Assembly: GCF_012027395.1 (NCBI RefSeq)
Contig: NZ_SNUJ01000002.1
Coordinates: 496,001-560,000 of the forward strand
Direction: 5' to 3'
DNA: 64,000 bases
DNA from: Thermococcus sp. LS1
GTDB taxonomy: Archaea; Methanobacteriota_B; Thermococci; Thermococcales; Thermococcaceae
Shown: in pieces, positions 1-10,262 of the stretch
Position numbering within the stretch: the stretch's first letter is position 1
Layout: the number at the start of each line of letters is the position of its first letter
Made by a program: the position numbers and the translations under genes
The notes under the pieces: model-generated
Seen by the model: only the letters and a program-made list of their open reading frames with translations
The model's database searches: none
What the model was told of the DNA's origin: nothing

Positions 1-315
1 GCGCTCGACACCTCGCGGGCTCACCGTCACAAGCTCCTTGACGTCTCCCCCGGCGTTTACGGATTTGACGTACGTGTTCAGGTGCACCTCAAGGCCAAGT
101 TTGCTAACCTCATCCATAAAGTGGCCCGCAAACTCCGGTCCGGAGAGGGCCTTTCCGAATATTTTGGTCCCGAAGCCGTCGTGGATGCACTGGTCGAGGA
201 TACCACCGAGTTCTTCCTTTCGTTCGATGAGCGCAACATCGTAGCCCTTACCGGCGAGCTTAACCGCCGCGGCCATCCCGCTCGGCCCTCCACCGATCAC
301 AACGACATCCTTCAC
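1..315 (-). CDS. NAD(P)/FAD-dependent oxidoreductase, 3' part cut by window edge
   Basis: The first 105 codons of a flavoprotein are visible; the rest lies left of the window. The GTG start overlaps the stop of the preceding gene (GTGA). A dinucleotide-binding motif GGGPSG sits at residues 8-13, followed by the ERKEELGG acidic end of the second strand and a QCIHDGFG stretch, typical of the flavin subunits found beside GlpA-like enzymes and DUF1667 proteins. It is the last visible gene of a four-gene minus-strand operon. It probably passes electrons between the GlpA-like partner and NAD(P); the substrate cannot be read from this fragment. Confidence 0.8.
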   Translation of the reverse strand, partial: MKDVVVIGGGPSGMAAAVKLAGKGYDVALIERKEELGGILDQCIHDGFGTKIFGKALSGPEFAGHFMDEVSKLGLEVHLNTYVKSVNAGGDVKELVTVSPRGVER

Positions 316-2075
316 GGCCCCTCACCCCTAACGGTGCCGTTGAAGAGCCTCCCACCGTTCTCCTTGACGACCTGGGAAATCGGAACTCCCAGCTCCCTTG
401 ATAGTATCTCCGCCGCTTTCAGCGTGCAGTAACCGCCTTGGCATGTTCCCATCCCGAGCCTCGTGCGTCTCCTGATGGCGTCAAGGGTTCTCGCGCCCCG
501 GCGTATCGCCTCCACTATTTCAGCCTCCGATACCATCTCGCAGGTGCACACGATGTTGCCCCAGCGGGGGTCTTCCTTTATCCTCCTATCGAGTTCCTCA
601 AGGCTCATCTCGCTCGCACGAGGAATCGGTTCCCTGTACGGGTTGAAGTCGGGCTTCAGCTCCAGAGTGAGCCCCATCGAGCGCAACTGCTCGACGGCGT
701 ACTCCGCTATCGCAGGTGCTGACGCGAGCCCAGGAGACTGTATCCCAGCGACGTGGAGGAGGTTCTTCACCCACTTGGCAGGCCTTATTATGAAGTCCTC
801 CGTGAAGGTCGGCGCCCTGACCCCGGCAAAGTAGCGGATTATCCTGTGCTTCGGAAAGTCCGGGTATATGTCCTTGTAGCGCTCGAGTATCTCTTCGATC
901 TCCTCGGGATGGACTGACGTGTCGGTTTTATCCGGCACCTCGACCGCGGTCGGCCCCCAGAGGATGTTTCCGTGAACGGTGGGGTTTATGCCACCACCCT
1001 TGGTATGGGCCGGCGCAGGAAACCTGAGCTCGGTGACGCAGTGGTTCACCCATCCCTCAAGCTCTTTGTCGAAGAGAAGGATCACACCCTTCCTCGGGTG
1101 TATGGTATACTCCCTCGAGCCGGCAAGCTCGGCTATCTCATCAGCGAAAACGCCGGCGGCGTTCACGACGTACCTCGCCAGAAAAGTCCCCCTGTTCGTA
1201 ACGACGCCCTTAATGGTCTCCCCTTCCTTGATGAAGCCCACCACTTCTGTCTCGAGGTGTATTTCAACACCGTTGGCAATCGCGTTTTCCGCCAGGGCGA
1301 CGACAAGGTCATAGGGGTCAAGTATTCCCGTTGACGGCACGTAAACCGCAGCCCAGGCTTCCCTCGTGGCCTTAGGTTCCAGTTTCCATATCCCCTCGCC
1401 TCTGATTATGCGTATTCCCTTAACGCCGTTCAGCATGCCCTTGAGCTTCACGATGTACGGGAGGATGTAGGCCGAGACGAATTTGTAGAACGGGCCCGGC
1501 AGGTATCTCCTGTACTTCTGGAGTGTCCGTGGGGTTATCAGCCAGAGGCTTCCGACGCGCTTGAACTTGACCCCCAAATCCCTGGCAAGCTCATCATACA
1601 TCGCGTTTCCCCTGACGTTGAGTTTGGCCTTCAGCGTGCCGTGCTTCGCAGCCACGCCAGGGTGTATCATCCCGTTGTTCGCCTTTGATGCCCCCACAGA
1701 AACGTCGGTGGCCTTTTCGAGGAGGGCGACCTTCAGCCGGTACTTTGAGAGCTCCCTCGCTATCGCCGTTCCGGTAACACCGCCCCCGATTATGACAACG
1801 TCGTACTCGCCGATAATTCTATCCTTGTTTTCCTCGTAGAGCTTCCTCCTCCGCTCTTTCTTACGCCTGAGCTCCTCCTCGGGGTAGTCCTTCCATTTTA
1901 TCATGTTCACCACGCCCTCAACGCCCTTGATGCTCCCTACTGCAAGTCCGATCTTGACCCATTCCTCGTAAGCTTCCACTTCCCCGTCGAGGAAGACCAC
2001 GCCGTCCCTGATCTCGAAGGTGATTCTGTACGGAAACCTTCCAAGGGCCTTCCGAACCTTTGATTCGAGGCTCAT
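312..2075 (-). CDS. GlpA-like FAD-dependent oxidoreductase with N-terminal BON-like domain
   Basis: 587-residue flavoprotein of the anaerobic glycerol-3-phosphate dehydrogenase GlpA / 2-hydroxyglutarate oxidase family. Residues 1-62 look like a BON domain (predicted beta-alpha-beta with GVVFLDGEVE and GVEGVVNMI). A very basic linker follows (about 63-88), then the DAO-type FAD domain with GGGVTG at 97-102. The C-terminal BFD-like [2Fe-2S] domain has Cys510, 512, 545 and 550 (CTC, CQGGYC). Family members without the extra domain are near 500 residues, so the N-terminus is an addition. Start and stop overlap the neighbours by four bases (ATGA, GTGA), so translation is coupled. Oxidation of glycerol-3-phosphate or another 2-hydroxy acid is inferred from family only. 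Confidence 0.85.
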   Translation of the reverse strand: MSLESKVRKALGRFPYRITFEIRDGVVFLDGEVEAYEEWVKIGLAVGSIKGVEGVVNMIKWKDYPEEELRRKKERRRKLYEENKDRIIGEYDVVIIGGGVTGTAIARELSKYRLKVALLEKATDVSVGASKANNGMIHPGVAAKHGTLKAKLNVRGNAMYDELARDLGVKFKRVGSLWLITPRTLQKYRRYLPGPFYKFVSAYILPYIVKLKGMLNGVKGIRIIRGEGIWKLEPKATREAWAAVYVPSTGILDPYDLVVALAENAIANGVEIHLETEVVGFIKEGETIKGVVTNRGTFLARYVVNAAGVFADEIAELAGSREYTIHPRKGVILLFDKELEGWVNHCVTELRFPAPAHTKGGGINPTVHGNILWGPTAVEVPDKTDTSVHPEEIEEILERYKDIYPDFPKHRIIRYFAGVRAPTFTEDFIIRPAKWVKNLLHVAGIQSPGLASAPAIAEYAVEQLRSMGLTLELKPDFNPYREPIPRASEMSLEELDRRIKEDPRWGNIVCTCEMVSEAEIVEAIRRGARTLDAIRRRTRLGMGTCQGGYCTLKAAEILSRELGVPISQVVKENGGRLFNGTVRGEGP

Positions 2076-3208
2076 TCTTCCATCCTCTCCAGCAGGAACT
2101 CGACTATATCGATAACCTCCAGACCATCCCCGTTGAGTGCCAGTTCACAGCTCGGGCAGGCCGTCACGACTCTGGCTGCGCCGTCCCTGAGCTGCTCCCT
2201 CCTCTCCGCGGCAATTTCCTCGGCAAGCTCCGGCTTCAGCCTTGAGACGGCACTCCCACCGTGACCGCAGCAGAAGAGCTCTCTGCGCGGCTCTCTGATT
2301 TCAAGCCCTTCCACATTCTCCAGCAGGCTCTTGAGGAGCCCTCTCCGCCCGAGATGCACCGCGAGCTTGCAGGGGTTGTGGTAGGTCACGGCTTCAGCTG
2401 CCTTCAGCTTCAGACCGCCGATGACCTCACCAAGGAGCTCCGTTATGTGCAGAACCTGAGGTTTGAGCTTTATCCCGTATTTGGGGTAGAGGACGCGGAA
2501 GGTGTAGGCACAAGAGGGGCACGAGGTGACTATCAGCTCCGCACCCGCGGCGTTGAGCCTCTCCGCGGTTCTCTTGGCGACCTTCTTAAACAGCTCCGTA
2601 TTGCCAAGGTTGTACGCCGGGAGGCCGCAGCAGGTCTCGCTTATGGTGAAGGCTTCATAGCCGAGCTTCTCGAGGAGAGTCAGGGTCTTTTCGGCCAGTT
2701 CCGGCCTCTCGTTCCTCACGGTGCATCCCCTGAAGTAGAGGACTTTCCCCGAACCGTCCGCACCCGAATCAGTGTTCCCGTAGACGTCCCCTGACGTTTC
2801 GAGGTTTTCAAAAACTTCCCTGAACTCTTCGAACACCACACCCATATTCACGGCCTCTTCCTTCACCGGCCGGATGAGATCGGCGACCGAGAACTCAAAC
2901 GGACAGTAGGGGGTGCACAGGTCGCAGCCGAGGCAGGTGTACAGGGGCTCCAGGTTGTCGAGGTTCAGTTCAATCCGTTCCTCGCGTATCATGAGCGCGA
3001 TCCGCGCCTTCCCTGCAGGGGAGGTCGTTTCGCGCCCTTCAACTATCGAAACTGGACAGGCATGGCGACACATGTTGGAACAGAGGGCGCACTTGGTCAG
3101 GTCATCCGCTGAGAGCTTTCCCTGAACGACCTTGAAGATCATCCTTCCGCCTGTAAGAAGGTTCGAGAAGCCGATTTCGTCCTTGAGCCAGTCCCACTTC
3201 CCGGGCAT
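2072..3208 (-). CDS. (Fe-S)-binding CCG-domain protein, GlpC/GlcF/HdrD-like
   Basis: 378-residue iron-sulfur protein. Two 4Fe-4S motifs are clear: Cys40, 43, 47, 51 and Cys92, 95, 98, 102. Two CCG-type Cys-rich domains follow (TCCGLPAY and FCCGHGG). This is the layout of GlpC, GlcF and HdrD-type electron-transfer subunits. The ATG directly follows the TGA of the FAD oxidase upstream (TGAATG), and its own stop overlaps the GlpA-like gene, so the three are co-translated. No membrane segment is seen. It likely carries electrons from the flavin subunit(s) to an acceptor not encoded here. Confidence 0.88.
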   Translation of the reverse strand: MPGKWDWLKDEIGFSNLLTGGRMIFKVVQGKLSADDLTKCALCSNMCRHACPVSIVEGRETTSPAGKARIALMIREERIELNLDNLEPLYTCLGCDLCTPYCPFEFSVADLIRPVKEEAVNMGVVFEEFREVFENLETSGDVYGNTDSGADGSGKVLYFRGCTVRNERPELAEKTLTLLEKLGYEAFTISETCCGLPAYNLGNTELFKKVAKRTAERLNAAGAELIVTSCPSCAYTFRVLYPKYGIKLKPQVLHITELLGEVIGGLKLKAAEAVTYHNPCKLAVHLGRRGLLKSLLENVEGLEIREPRRELFCCGHGGSAVSRLKPELAEEIAAERREQLRDGAARVVTACPSCELALNGDGLEVIDIVEFLLERMEE

Positions 3209-4660
3209 TCACATCACCATATTGCCGGGGTTCATAACATCCTTCTCATCTATCGCGAGCTTAATCTTCCTCAGCACCTCGTAGGCATCTCCCAGCTCCT
3301 CCGCGAGCCATCTGCGCCTGTGACGGCCTATTCCGTGGTGGTGGCTTATCGTGCCTCCACTATCGAGCGTGGCCCTCATTGCGGCATCCCAGACCGCGTT
3401 GTAGAACTCCTCCGCGCTTCTGCCCTTCGGGGGAACGCCTGCAAAGGTGAAGTAGAAGCAGACTCCCTGGTCGTAAAAGTGCGAAGCGTGGGCAGAAGCC
3501 ATCAGCGTGCCCTTGACAGACTTCATGGCCCTGATGACGTTCTCATAAAGTTCCGCAGCCCTGCTCCAGTTTACCGCGACCTCTATCGTGTCTATGACTA
3601 CTCCGATCGGCGCGAACTCGGATATCTCCTTCACGTTGAACCGCGTCTTGAGCCAGTGCCTCACTGGTTCCTCCCCAGCAGGCACTCCCCTGAACTCCCT
3701 CTCGACGATTTCCTTCTCGGCCCTTGCCAGCCTAGAGTCCCCCTCGACTATGATGACCGTCCCTATCTTTCCGTACAGCTCTTCGAATTTGTAGAAGTGC
3801 CTCTTCGTTTCGACGCGGTCGTATATCCTCACCACTGCCGGCCTCGCACCGCGGTGAAGTATCCGCCTGACGGAGTCCAGGGCCTCCTCAAGGCTCTCCG
3901 ATGCAAAGGAGAGCAAAAAGCGCTCCTCAGGGTAGGGACGGACTTTGAGCCATACCCTAGTCATGATGCCGAATATTCCCTCGCTCCCAACGAAGAGCTT
4001 CCGCAGGTCTGGACCCGTTGCCGTCCTTGGGTGTGGTTTGAGCTCGATGAGCTTCCCAGGCGGAATTACCGCCCTTAGGCCAAGCACCATATCCTCGATG
4101 CCGCCGTATCTGGTCGAGAACTGGCCTATAGCCTTGGTGGCAACCCAGCCGCCCACCGTTGAGGGGTAGAGCGACTGTGGAAAGTGGCCGAGTGTGTAGC
4201 CCCTTCTGTTGAGGTACTCCTCGATGTAATAGCCGTTGACTCCAGCACCGGCCTCGACCATAAGGTCATCTTCGTAAAGTCTCAGGTCCCTAAGACGCTT
4301 CAGGTCAACCACTATGCCCCCGTACTCAGGCACTGTTGCCCCTAAAACTCCAGAGCCGCCGCCGTAGGGGTAGAGAGGAACGCCCTTTTCGTGAGCCACC
4401 CTAACTGCGTTCACAACGTCTTCCTCGCTCTCCGGAAAGATCACCGCGTCTGGGAGTGCTGGCACTTCACCCTTCAGAAGCCAGTGGAAGGTTATGAGCC
4501 AGTAGTCGTGGCTGTACGAGAAAAGGTCGGCGGGCTTCGTTGAGACTTTGTCTTTAAGGAGCCTTTTGAGTTCAACAAGGGCTTCATCAATGTTGCCCCG
4601 TTTGGGGCGTTTAAGAACTTCATCAAACGTCAGCGTCAATATTTCACCCCGAATGTACAT
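3209..4660 (-). CDS. FAD-binding oxidoreductase, GlcD / alkyl-DHAP synthase-like
   Basis: 483-residue VAO/PCMH-type flavoprotein. The FAD-binding core shows YPYGGGSGVLGAT near residue 100 and a TVGGWVATKAIGQFS phosphate loop. The FAD-oxidase C-terminal half ends with SHHHGIGRHRRRW, a His-rich active-site motif of the alkyl-DHAP synthase/GlcD group. It probably oxidises a 2-hydroxy acid or lipid-like alcohol and passes electrons to the CCG protein next door. Start is uncertain: the ATG at 4660 has no ribosome site, whereas an in-frame TTG at 4639 follows GGGGTGA (4644-4650) and fits a TATA-like stretch at 4671-4680. The TTG start would give 476 residues. Confidence 0.85.
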   Translation of the reverse strand: MYIRGEILTLTFDEVLKRPKRGNIDEALVELKRLLKDKVSTKPADLFSYSHDYWLITFHWLLKGEVPALPDAVIFPESEEDVVNAVRVAHEKGVPLYPYGGGSGVLGATVPEYGGIVVDLKRLRDLRLYEDDLMVEAGAGVNGYYIEEYLNRRGYTLGHFPQSLYPSTVGGWVATKAIGQFSTRYGGIEDMVLGLRAVIPPGKLIELKPHPRTATGPDLRKLFVGSEGIFGIMTRVWLKVRPYPEERFLLSFASESLEEALDSVRRILHRGARPAVVRIYDRVETKRHFYKFEELYGKIGTVIIVEGDSRLARAEKEIVEREFRGVPAGEEPVRHWLKTRFNVKEISEFAPIGVVIDTIEVAVNWSRAAELYENVIRAMKSVKGTLMASAHASHFYDQGVCFYFTFAGVPPKGRSAEEFYNAVWDAAMRATLDSGGTISHHHGIGRHRRRWLAEELGDAYEVLRKIKLAIDEKDVMNPGNMVM

Positions 4661-4690
4661 ACTTTATACACAAATAAAAGTATTTTGCAG
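4661..4690 (-). promoter_or_regulatory. Probable promoter of the redox operon
   Basis: On the minus strand A/T-rich TATA-like stretches lie at 4661-4670 and 4671-4690. The outer one places transcription start near 4650, just upstream of the GGGGTGA site at 4644-4650. This would exclude the ATG at 4660 from the message and favours the TTG at 4639 as the first codon of the flavoprotein. Confidence 0.4.
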
Positions 4691-4766
4691 GGCATTCGAC
4701 ACATCTTAAAACGCACCGGAGGGAATAGTTTGAATAAAGTCCACAAACAATACAAAAAGGTAAAAC

Positions 4767-6859
<2,093 letters not shown>

Positions 6860-6950
6860 ACAATCACCCCCAAAATTTTTAAAGAAGTCTGTCTAAAACC
6901 GAAGGTTTTGCACCTTAAGTTGTTTTCTCTCGAAACACCGACGATGAGAC

Positions 6951-6993
6951 GAATTAGGTTACCCTAATTCGGGTAATCTTTGTCAGAATGACA
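6951..6993. promoter_or_regulatory. Cluster of inverted repeats between divergent genes
   Basis: Between the GltD-like gene (minus) and the SDR gene (plus) lie three dyads: GAATTAGG-TTAC-CCTAATTC at 6951-6970; TTACCC-N6-GGGTAA at 6959-6976, sharing bases with the first; and TGTCA-GAA-TGACA at 6981-6993. The last ends 8 bases before the TATA-like TTTATTAATC (7001-7010) of the SDR gene. A minus-strand TATA-like stretch lies near 6870-6885. The position suggests binding sites controlling one or both promoters; no regulator is identified. Confidence 0.45.
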
Positions 6994-7029
6994 GCCAACG
7001 TTTATTAATCCCCGGGTGAAGAAACGATC

Positions 7030-7836
7030 ATGAGCGTGGAGATAGACCTCAAGGGCCTGGGTGTGATAGTCACGGCTTCATCACGCGGAATAGGGTTCAA
7101 CGTGGCGCGGGAACTGTTGAAGAGGAACGCGAGAGTCGTTATAAGCTCACGGAGCGAGGAGAACCTGAAGAAAGCCCTCGACGAGCTCTCCCCCTTCGGA
7201 GAAGTCTACGCAGTTAAGACTAACCTCTGCGACCAGCGGAGCCTAGAGAACCTCGTCAAGGAGTCCCGGGAGCTTTTGGGTGGAATTGATGCCCTCGTCT
7301 GGAATGCCGGAAACGTCCGCTGCGAGCCGTGCCTCCTCCACGAGGCGGGCTATGATGACTGGGTTGAGGCCGCGAAGCTCCACGCAGTTGCCCCAGGCTA
7401 CCTGACGACCCTCCTCGTCCAGACGTGGCTTGAAGGGAAAAGGAAGGGAGTCCTAGTTTACCTCAACTCTGTCTCGATAAAGGAGCCAATGCCGCCGCTG
7501 GTTCTGGCGGACGTTACGAGGGCCGGCCTGGTTCAGCTGGCGAAGAGCGTTTCAAGAACCTACGGAAAGCACGGAATAAGGGCCTACAGCGTTCTGCTCG
7601 GCAGCTTTGATACGCCTGGCGCACGGGAGAACCTCAAGGCCGTTGCCGAGTCGAGGGGCGAGACCTTTGAGGAGACCTGGGAGCGGGAAGTGCTGGGCAG
7701 AACACCCCTCCACAGAACCGGCAGATGGGACGAGTTAGGTTCGCTGGTGGCTTTTCTCCTGAGCGATGAGGCAGAGTACATGCTCGGCTCGACGGTGGTC
7801 ATAGACGGCGCGATGACGAGGGGGATAAGCCTTTAA
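7030..7836 (+). CDS. Short-chain dehydrogenase/reductase lacking the usual catalytic Tyr
   Basis: 268-residue Rossmann-fold SDR. The nucleotide motif TASSRGIG is at residues 15-22 and NAG follows strand 4 (WNAGNV). In the active-site segment NSVS-IKEPMPPLVLADVTRAG the Ser is kept, but Tyr is replaced by Ala and Lys by Arg (spacing S+13, S+17). A subgroup of archaeal and bacterial SDRs has this altered signature, so it is probably not decayed. A TATA-like box at 7001-7010 and GGGTGA at 7014-7019 precede the ATG. It heads the isochorismatase/flavoprotein/radical-SAM gene set, but the 23-base gap holds a possible second promoter (CCTTTAAACGG at the end of this gene). Confidence 0.88.
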   Translation: MSVEIDLKGLGVIVTASSRGIGFNVARELLKRNARVVISSRSEENLKKALDELSPFGEVYAVKTNLCDQRSLENLVKESRELLGGIDALVWNAGNVRCEPCLLHEAGYDDWVEAAKLHAVAPGYLTTLLVQTWLEGKRKGVLVYLNSVSIKEPMPPLVLADVTRAGLVQLAKSVSRTYGKHGIRAYSVLLGSFDTPGARENLKAVAESRGETFEETWEREVLGRTPLHRTGRWDELGSLVAFLLSDEAEYMLGSTVVIDGAMTRGISL

Positions 7837-7859
7837 ACGGCTTTTTCCTTCTTCTCCCC

Positions 7860-8492
7860 ATGAAGGAGGACTACTTCACCGAGGACTTTATATTGGAGAT
7901 GAGGGAGCGGTACTTCAGGCAGAGAAAGTGGGAGAAGATACGGCCCTTCAAGAGGGTCGCCGTTCTCGCGATAGACCTTCAGCGCCACTTCCTGAGCGAG
8001 GAAAGTAAAGCCTATCTCCCTTCGACCAGACGCTTCGTTCCGAGGCTGGTAGGGTTCTATGGAGAAGCTTCGAGGCTCGGAGTCCCGATAATCTTCACGC
8101 GCCACTACCACGAAAAAGACATAATGGCCCACTGGTGGGGCGACGAGATGAAAAGGGACGACCCGATGAACGAGCTCCTCGGGGAGTTCAGGCCCTTTGC
8201 CGAAACCGTAATCGAGAAGAGCACCTACAATGCCTTCTACGGAACCGAACTTGAAGGCATTCTAAGAAAACTCCACGTGGAGACCATAATCGTCACCGGC
8301 GTCATGACCCACCTCTGCTGCGAGACGACCGCCCGGGAGGCCTTCGTGAGGGGCTTTAAGGTGGTATTTCCCGTTGACGGAACACTGACCCAGAACAGGT
8401 TCTTCCACGAGGCGACGCTTAGAAACCTTTCCCACGGCTTCGCGGTTACGCCGCTTCTCTCGGAGGTGTTAGAATGGCTCTCGTCGGAATAA
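7860..8492 (+). CDS. Isochorismatase-family cysteine hydrolase
   Basis: 210-residue alpha/beta hydrolase of the isochorismatase/nicotinamidase superfamily. The expected triad is visible: Asp39 (AIDLQRHF), Lys120 (IEKSTYNAF) and Cys153 in TGVMTHLCCETTA. The N-terminal 30 residues (acidic and basic helix) are a small extension. Its 3' end overlaps the next gene by 19 bases, and that gene overlaps the radical SAM gene by 17, so the three are translationally linked. It probably hydrolyses an amide or a vinyl-ether bond; nicotinamidase-specific metal-site residues are not evident, so the substrate is open. Confidence 0.88.
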   Translation: MKEDYFTEDFILEMRERYFRQRKWEKIRPFKRVAVLAIDLQRHFLSEESKAYLPSTRRFVPRLVGFYGEASRLGVPIIFTRHYHEKDIMAHWWGDEMKRDDPMNELLGEFRPFAETVIEKSTYNAFYGTELEGILRKLHVETIIVTGVMTHLCCETTAREAFVRGFKVVFPVDGTLTQNRFFHEATLRNLSHGFAVTPLLSEVLEWLSSE

Positions 8493-9289
8493 TCGGGGCT
8501 GGAATCGGCGGCATAGCGACGGCCGTCCAGCTCAAGCGCTACGGCATTGAAAGCGTAATCTTCGAGCGCGACCGAATCGGGGGGCTGATAAGGAACGCCT
8601 ACTCCGTGGAGAACACCATGTTCTTTCCCGACGGAATCAAAGGCGAGAGGGTCGTCGAAATTCTTGAGGAGTACGTAAAAAAATACGACCTGAAAATCCT
8701 CTACGAGGAAGTCAAGGCCGTGAGAAAGACCGGCGAGCTGTTTGAGGTCGAAACGGACAAAGGAACTTACCGCTTCAAATACCTCGTGGTCGCGACGGGG
8801 ACGAGACCGAGAAAGCTTCCCTTCGAGGGGATAGTCTACCACGTCGCTGAAGTTCCAAAGAAGCACTATGGGCGGGTTCTCATCATCGGCGGCGGCGATG
8901 TGGCCTTTGACTACGCCATGACCCTGAGCGAGATGAGCGATGAGGTAATAATTCTCATGAGGAGCGAGCCCAAAGCATTACCTTATCTCCAGAAGCTCGT
9001 CTCCGAGAGGCCGAACATAACAACTCTCCGGGGACAGCTCCGGAAAATCGAGCGGAGAGAAAAGCTTTTAGCCAAGACCAGCGCTGGCGATTTTGAGGTT
9101 GATTTGGTGCTCGGCGCGATAGGCAGGGTTCCCAACGTCGAGCTCGTCGAAGGGATTGAGGACGATAACCTTCTCCTCGTCGGCGACGTGAAGAACGGGA
9201 TTTACAGGCAGACCGCCCTGAGCATAGCCGACGGCATAAAGACCGCCATGATCATATGGAGGAGGGAAAGATATGGAGATACTGAGTGA
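8474..9289 (+). CDS. Thioredoxin-reductase-like flavoprotein without redox CxxC
   Basis: 271-residue FAD/NAD(P) oxidoreductase. FAD motif GIIGAGIGGIATA near residue 5, ATGTRP, NAD(P) motif LIIGGGDVAFDYA and closing LVGDVKNG give the thioredoxin reductase fold. The CxxC redox pair that normally follows the NAD(P) domain is absent, as in ferredoxin-NADP reductase-like or electron-transfer relatives. It is about 40 residues shorter than ordinary TrxR. It is embedded between the isochorismatase-like and radical SAM genes with overlaps on both sides, so it may supply reducing equivalents to the radical SAM enzyme; that is inference. Confidence 0.85.
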   Translation: MALVGIIGAGIGGIATAVQLKRYGIESVIFERDRIGGLIRNAYSVENTMFFPDGIKGERVVEILEEYVKKYDLKILYEEVKAVRKTGELFEVETDKGTYRFKYLVVATGTRPRKLPFEGIVYHVAEVPKKHYGRVLIIGGGDVAFDYAMTLSEMSDEVIILMRSEPKALPYLQKLVSERPNITTLRGQLRKIERREKLLAKTSAGDFEVDLVLGAIGRVPNVELVEGIEDDNLLLVGDVKNGIYRQTALSIADGIKTAMIIWRRERYGDTE

Positions 9290-10220
9290 GGTTGGAGACC
9301 CGAACGTTGCGGTCGTTTACATCGGGAAAACTTCGAAGGACAACATAGTGGAGTTTGTGGAGTCGGTTCCGACCTACAATCCGCAAGAAAAGTGGGTGCT
9401 CATAGTTTCATCGCTCAACGGCTGCCCCGTGGGCTGTAAGATGTGCGACGCTGGCTTCTTCTACAAGGGCAGACTTACAGTGGATGAGCTCCTCGAGCAG
9501 ATTGAGTATCCGGTAAGCAAGCGCTGGAACGGGAAGCCGAAAACCAGGAAGTTCAAGGTGCAGTTCGCGCGCATGGGCGAGCCAAGCTTCAACATGGCGG
9601 TGATAGAGGCGATGCGCATTTTGGGCGAGCGCTACGAGAATTTCCACCCATCACTCTCCACCGTTGCCCCGATAGGAACCGATAAGTTCTTCGAGGCCCT
9701 CCTCGAGCTCAAGAAGGAAATGTTTCCAACCAACTTCCAGCTCCAGTTCTCGATACACTCGACCAACCCGGAGCAGAGGGACGAGATAATCCCGATAAGG
9801 AAGTGGGACTTCGAGAGGATAGCCGAGTACGGGAAGGCCTTCTACGACGAGGGCGGCAAGAAGATTACGCTCAACTTCGCCTTAGCGAGGGAGAACGAGG
9901 CCGATGCAGAGGTCATAGCCGAGTACTTCCCGAAGGAATACTTCCTCATCAAGATAACGCCGCTCAACCCGACGGTGAGCGTGCTAAAGAATAAGCTCAC
10001 CAACGACGTTGACCTTGAGACGGGCCTTCCGATGAAGCACAGGAAGTTCGTGGACGATTTAAAGAGGCTCGGCTACGACGTCATTATATCGGTCGGCGAC
10101 ACGCGCGAGAATCTCATCGGCTCGAACTGCGGCCAGTACATCCTCCGCTTCCTCAAGGAGAGGCCAGAGCTTAGAGAAGCCTACACCTTCGCGAGGGGGT
10201 TTGACTTTAGTTTGAGCTGA
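9273..10220 (+). CDS. RlmN/Cfr-like radical SAM protein
   Basis: 315-residue radical SAM enzyme. The cluster motif CPVGCKMC places Cys51, 55 and 58 (CxxxCxxC). A downstream ARMGEPSFN matches the GEP motif of RlmN. Near the C-terminus SNCGQY (Cys286) lies where RlmN/Cfr carry the methyl-accepting Cys (their ACGQL), so the two-cysteine methylation chemistry may be retained. It is shorter than bacterial RlmN (about 380) and lacks the N-terminal accessory domain. Neighbours are a cysteine hydrolase and a flavoprotein rather than translation genes, so the substrate may not be 23S rRNA A2503. An AT-rich stretch follows the stop. Confidence 0.85.
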   Translation: MEILSEVGDPNVAVVYIGKTSKDNIVEFVESVPTYNPQEKWVLIVSSLNGCPVGCKMCDAGFFYKGRLTVDELLEQIEYPVSKRWNGKPKTRKFKVQFARMGEPSFNMAVIEAMRILGERYENFHPSLSTVAPIGTDKFFEALLELKKEMFPTNFQLQFSIHSTNPEQRDEIIPIRKWDFERIAEYGKAFYDEGGKKITLNFALARENEADAEVIAEYFPKEYFLIKITPLNPTVSVLKNKLTNDVDLETGLPMKHRKFVDDLKRLGYDVIISVGDTRENLIGSNCGQYILRFLKERPELREAYTFARGFDFSLS

Positions 10221-10262
10221 AGGCCTTTCTTCTCATTTCTTCAAAATTAGGAAAAAGAAAAC

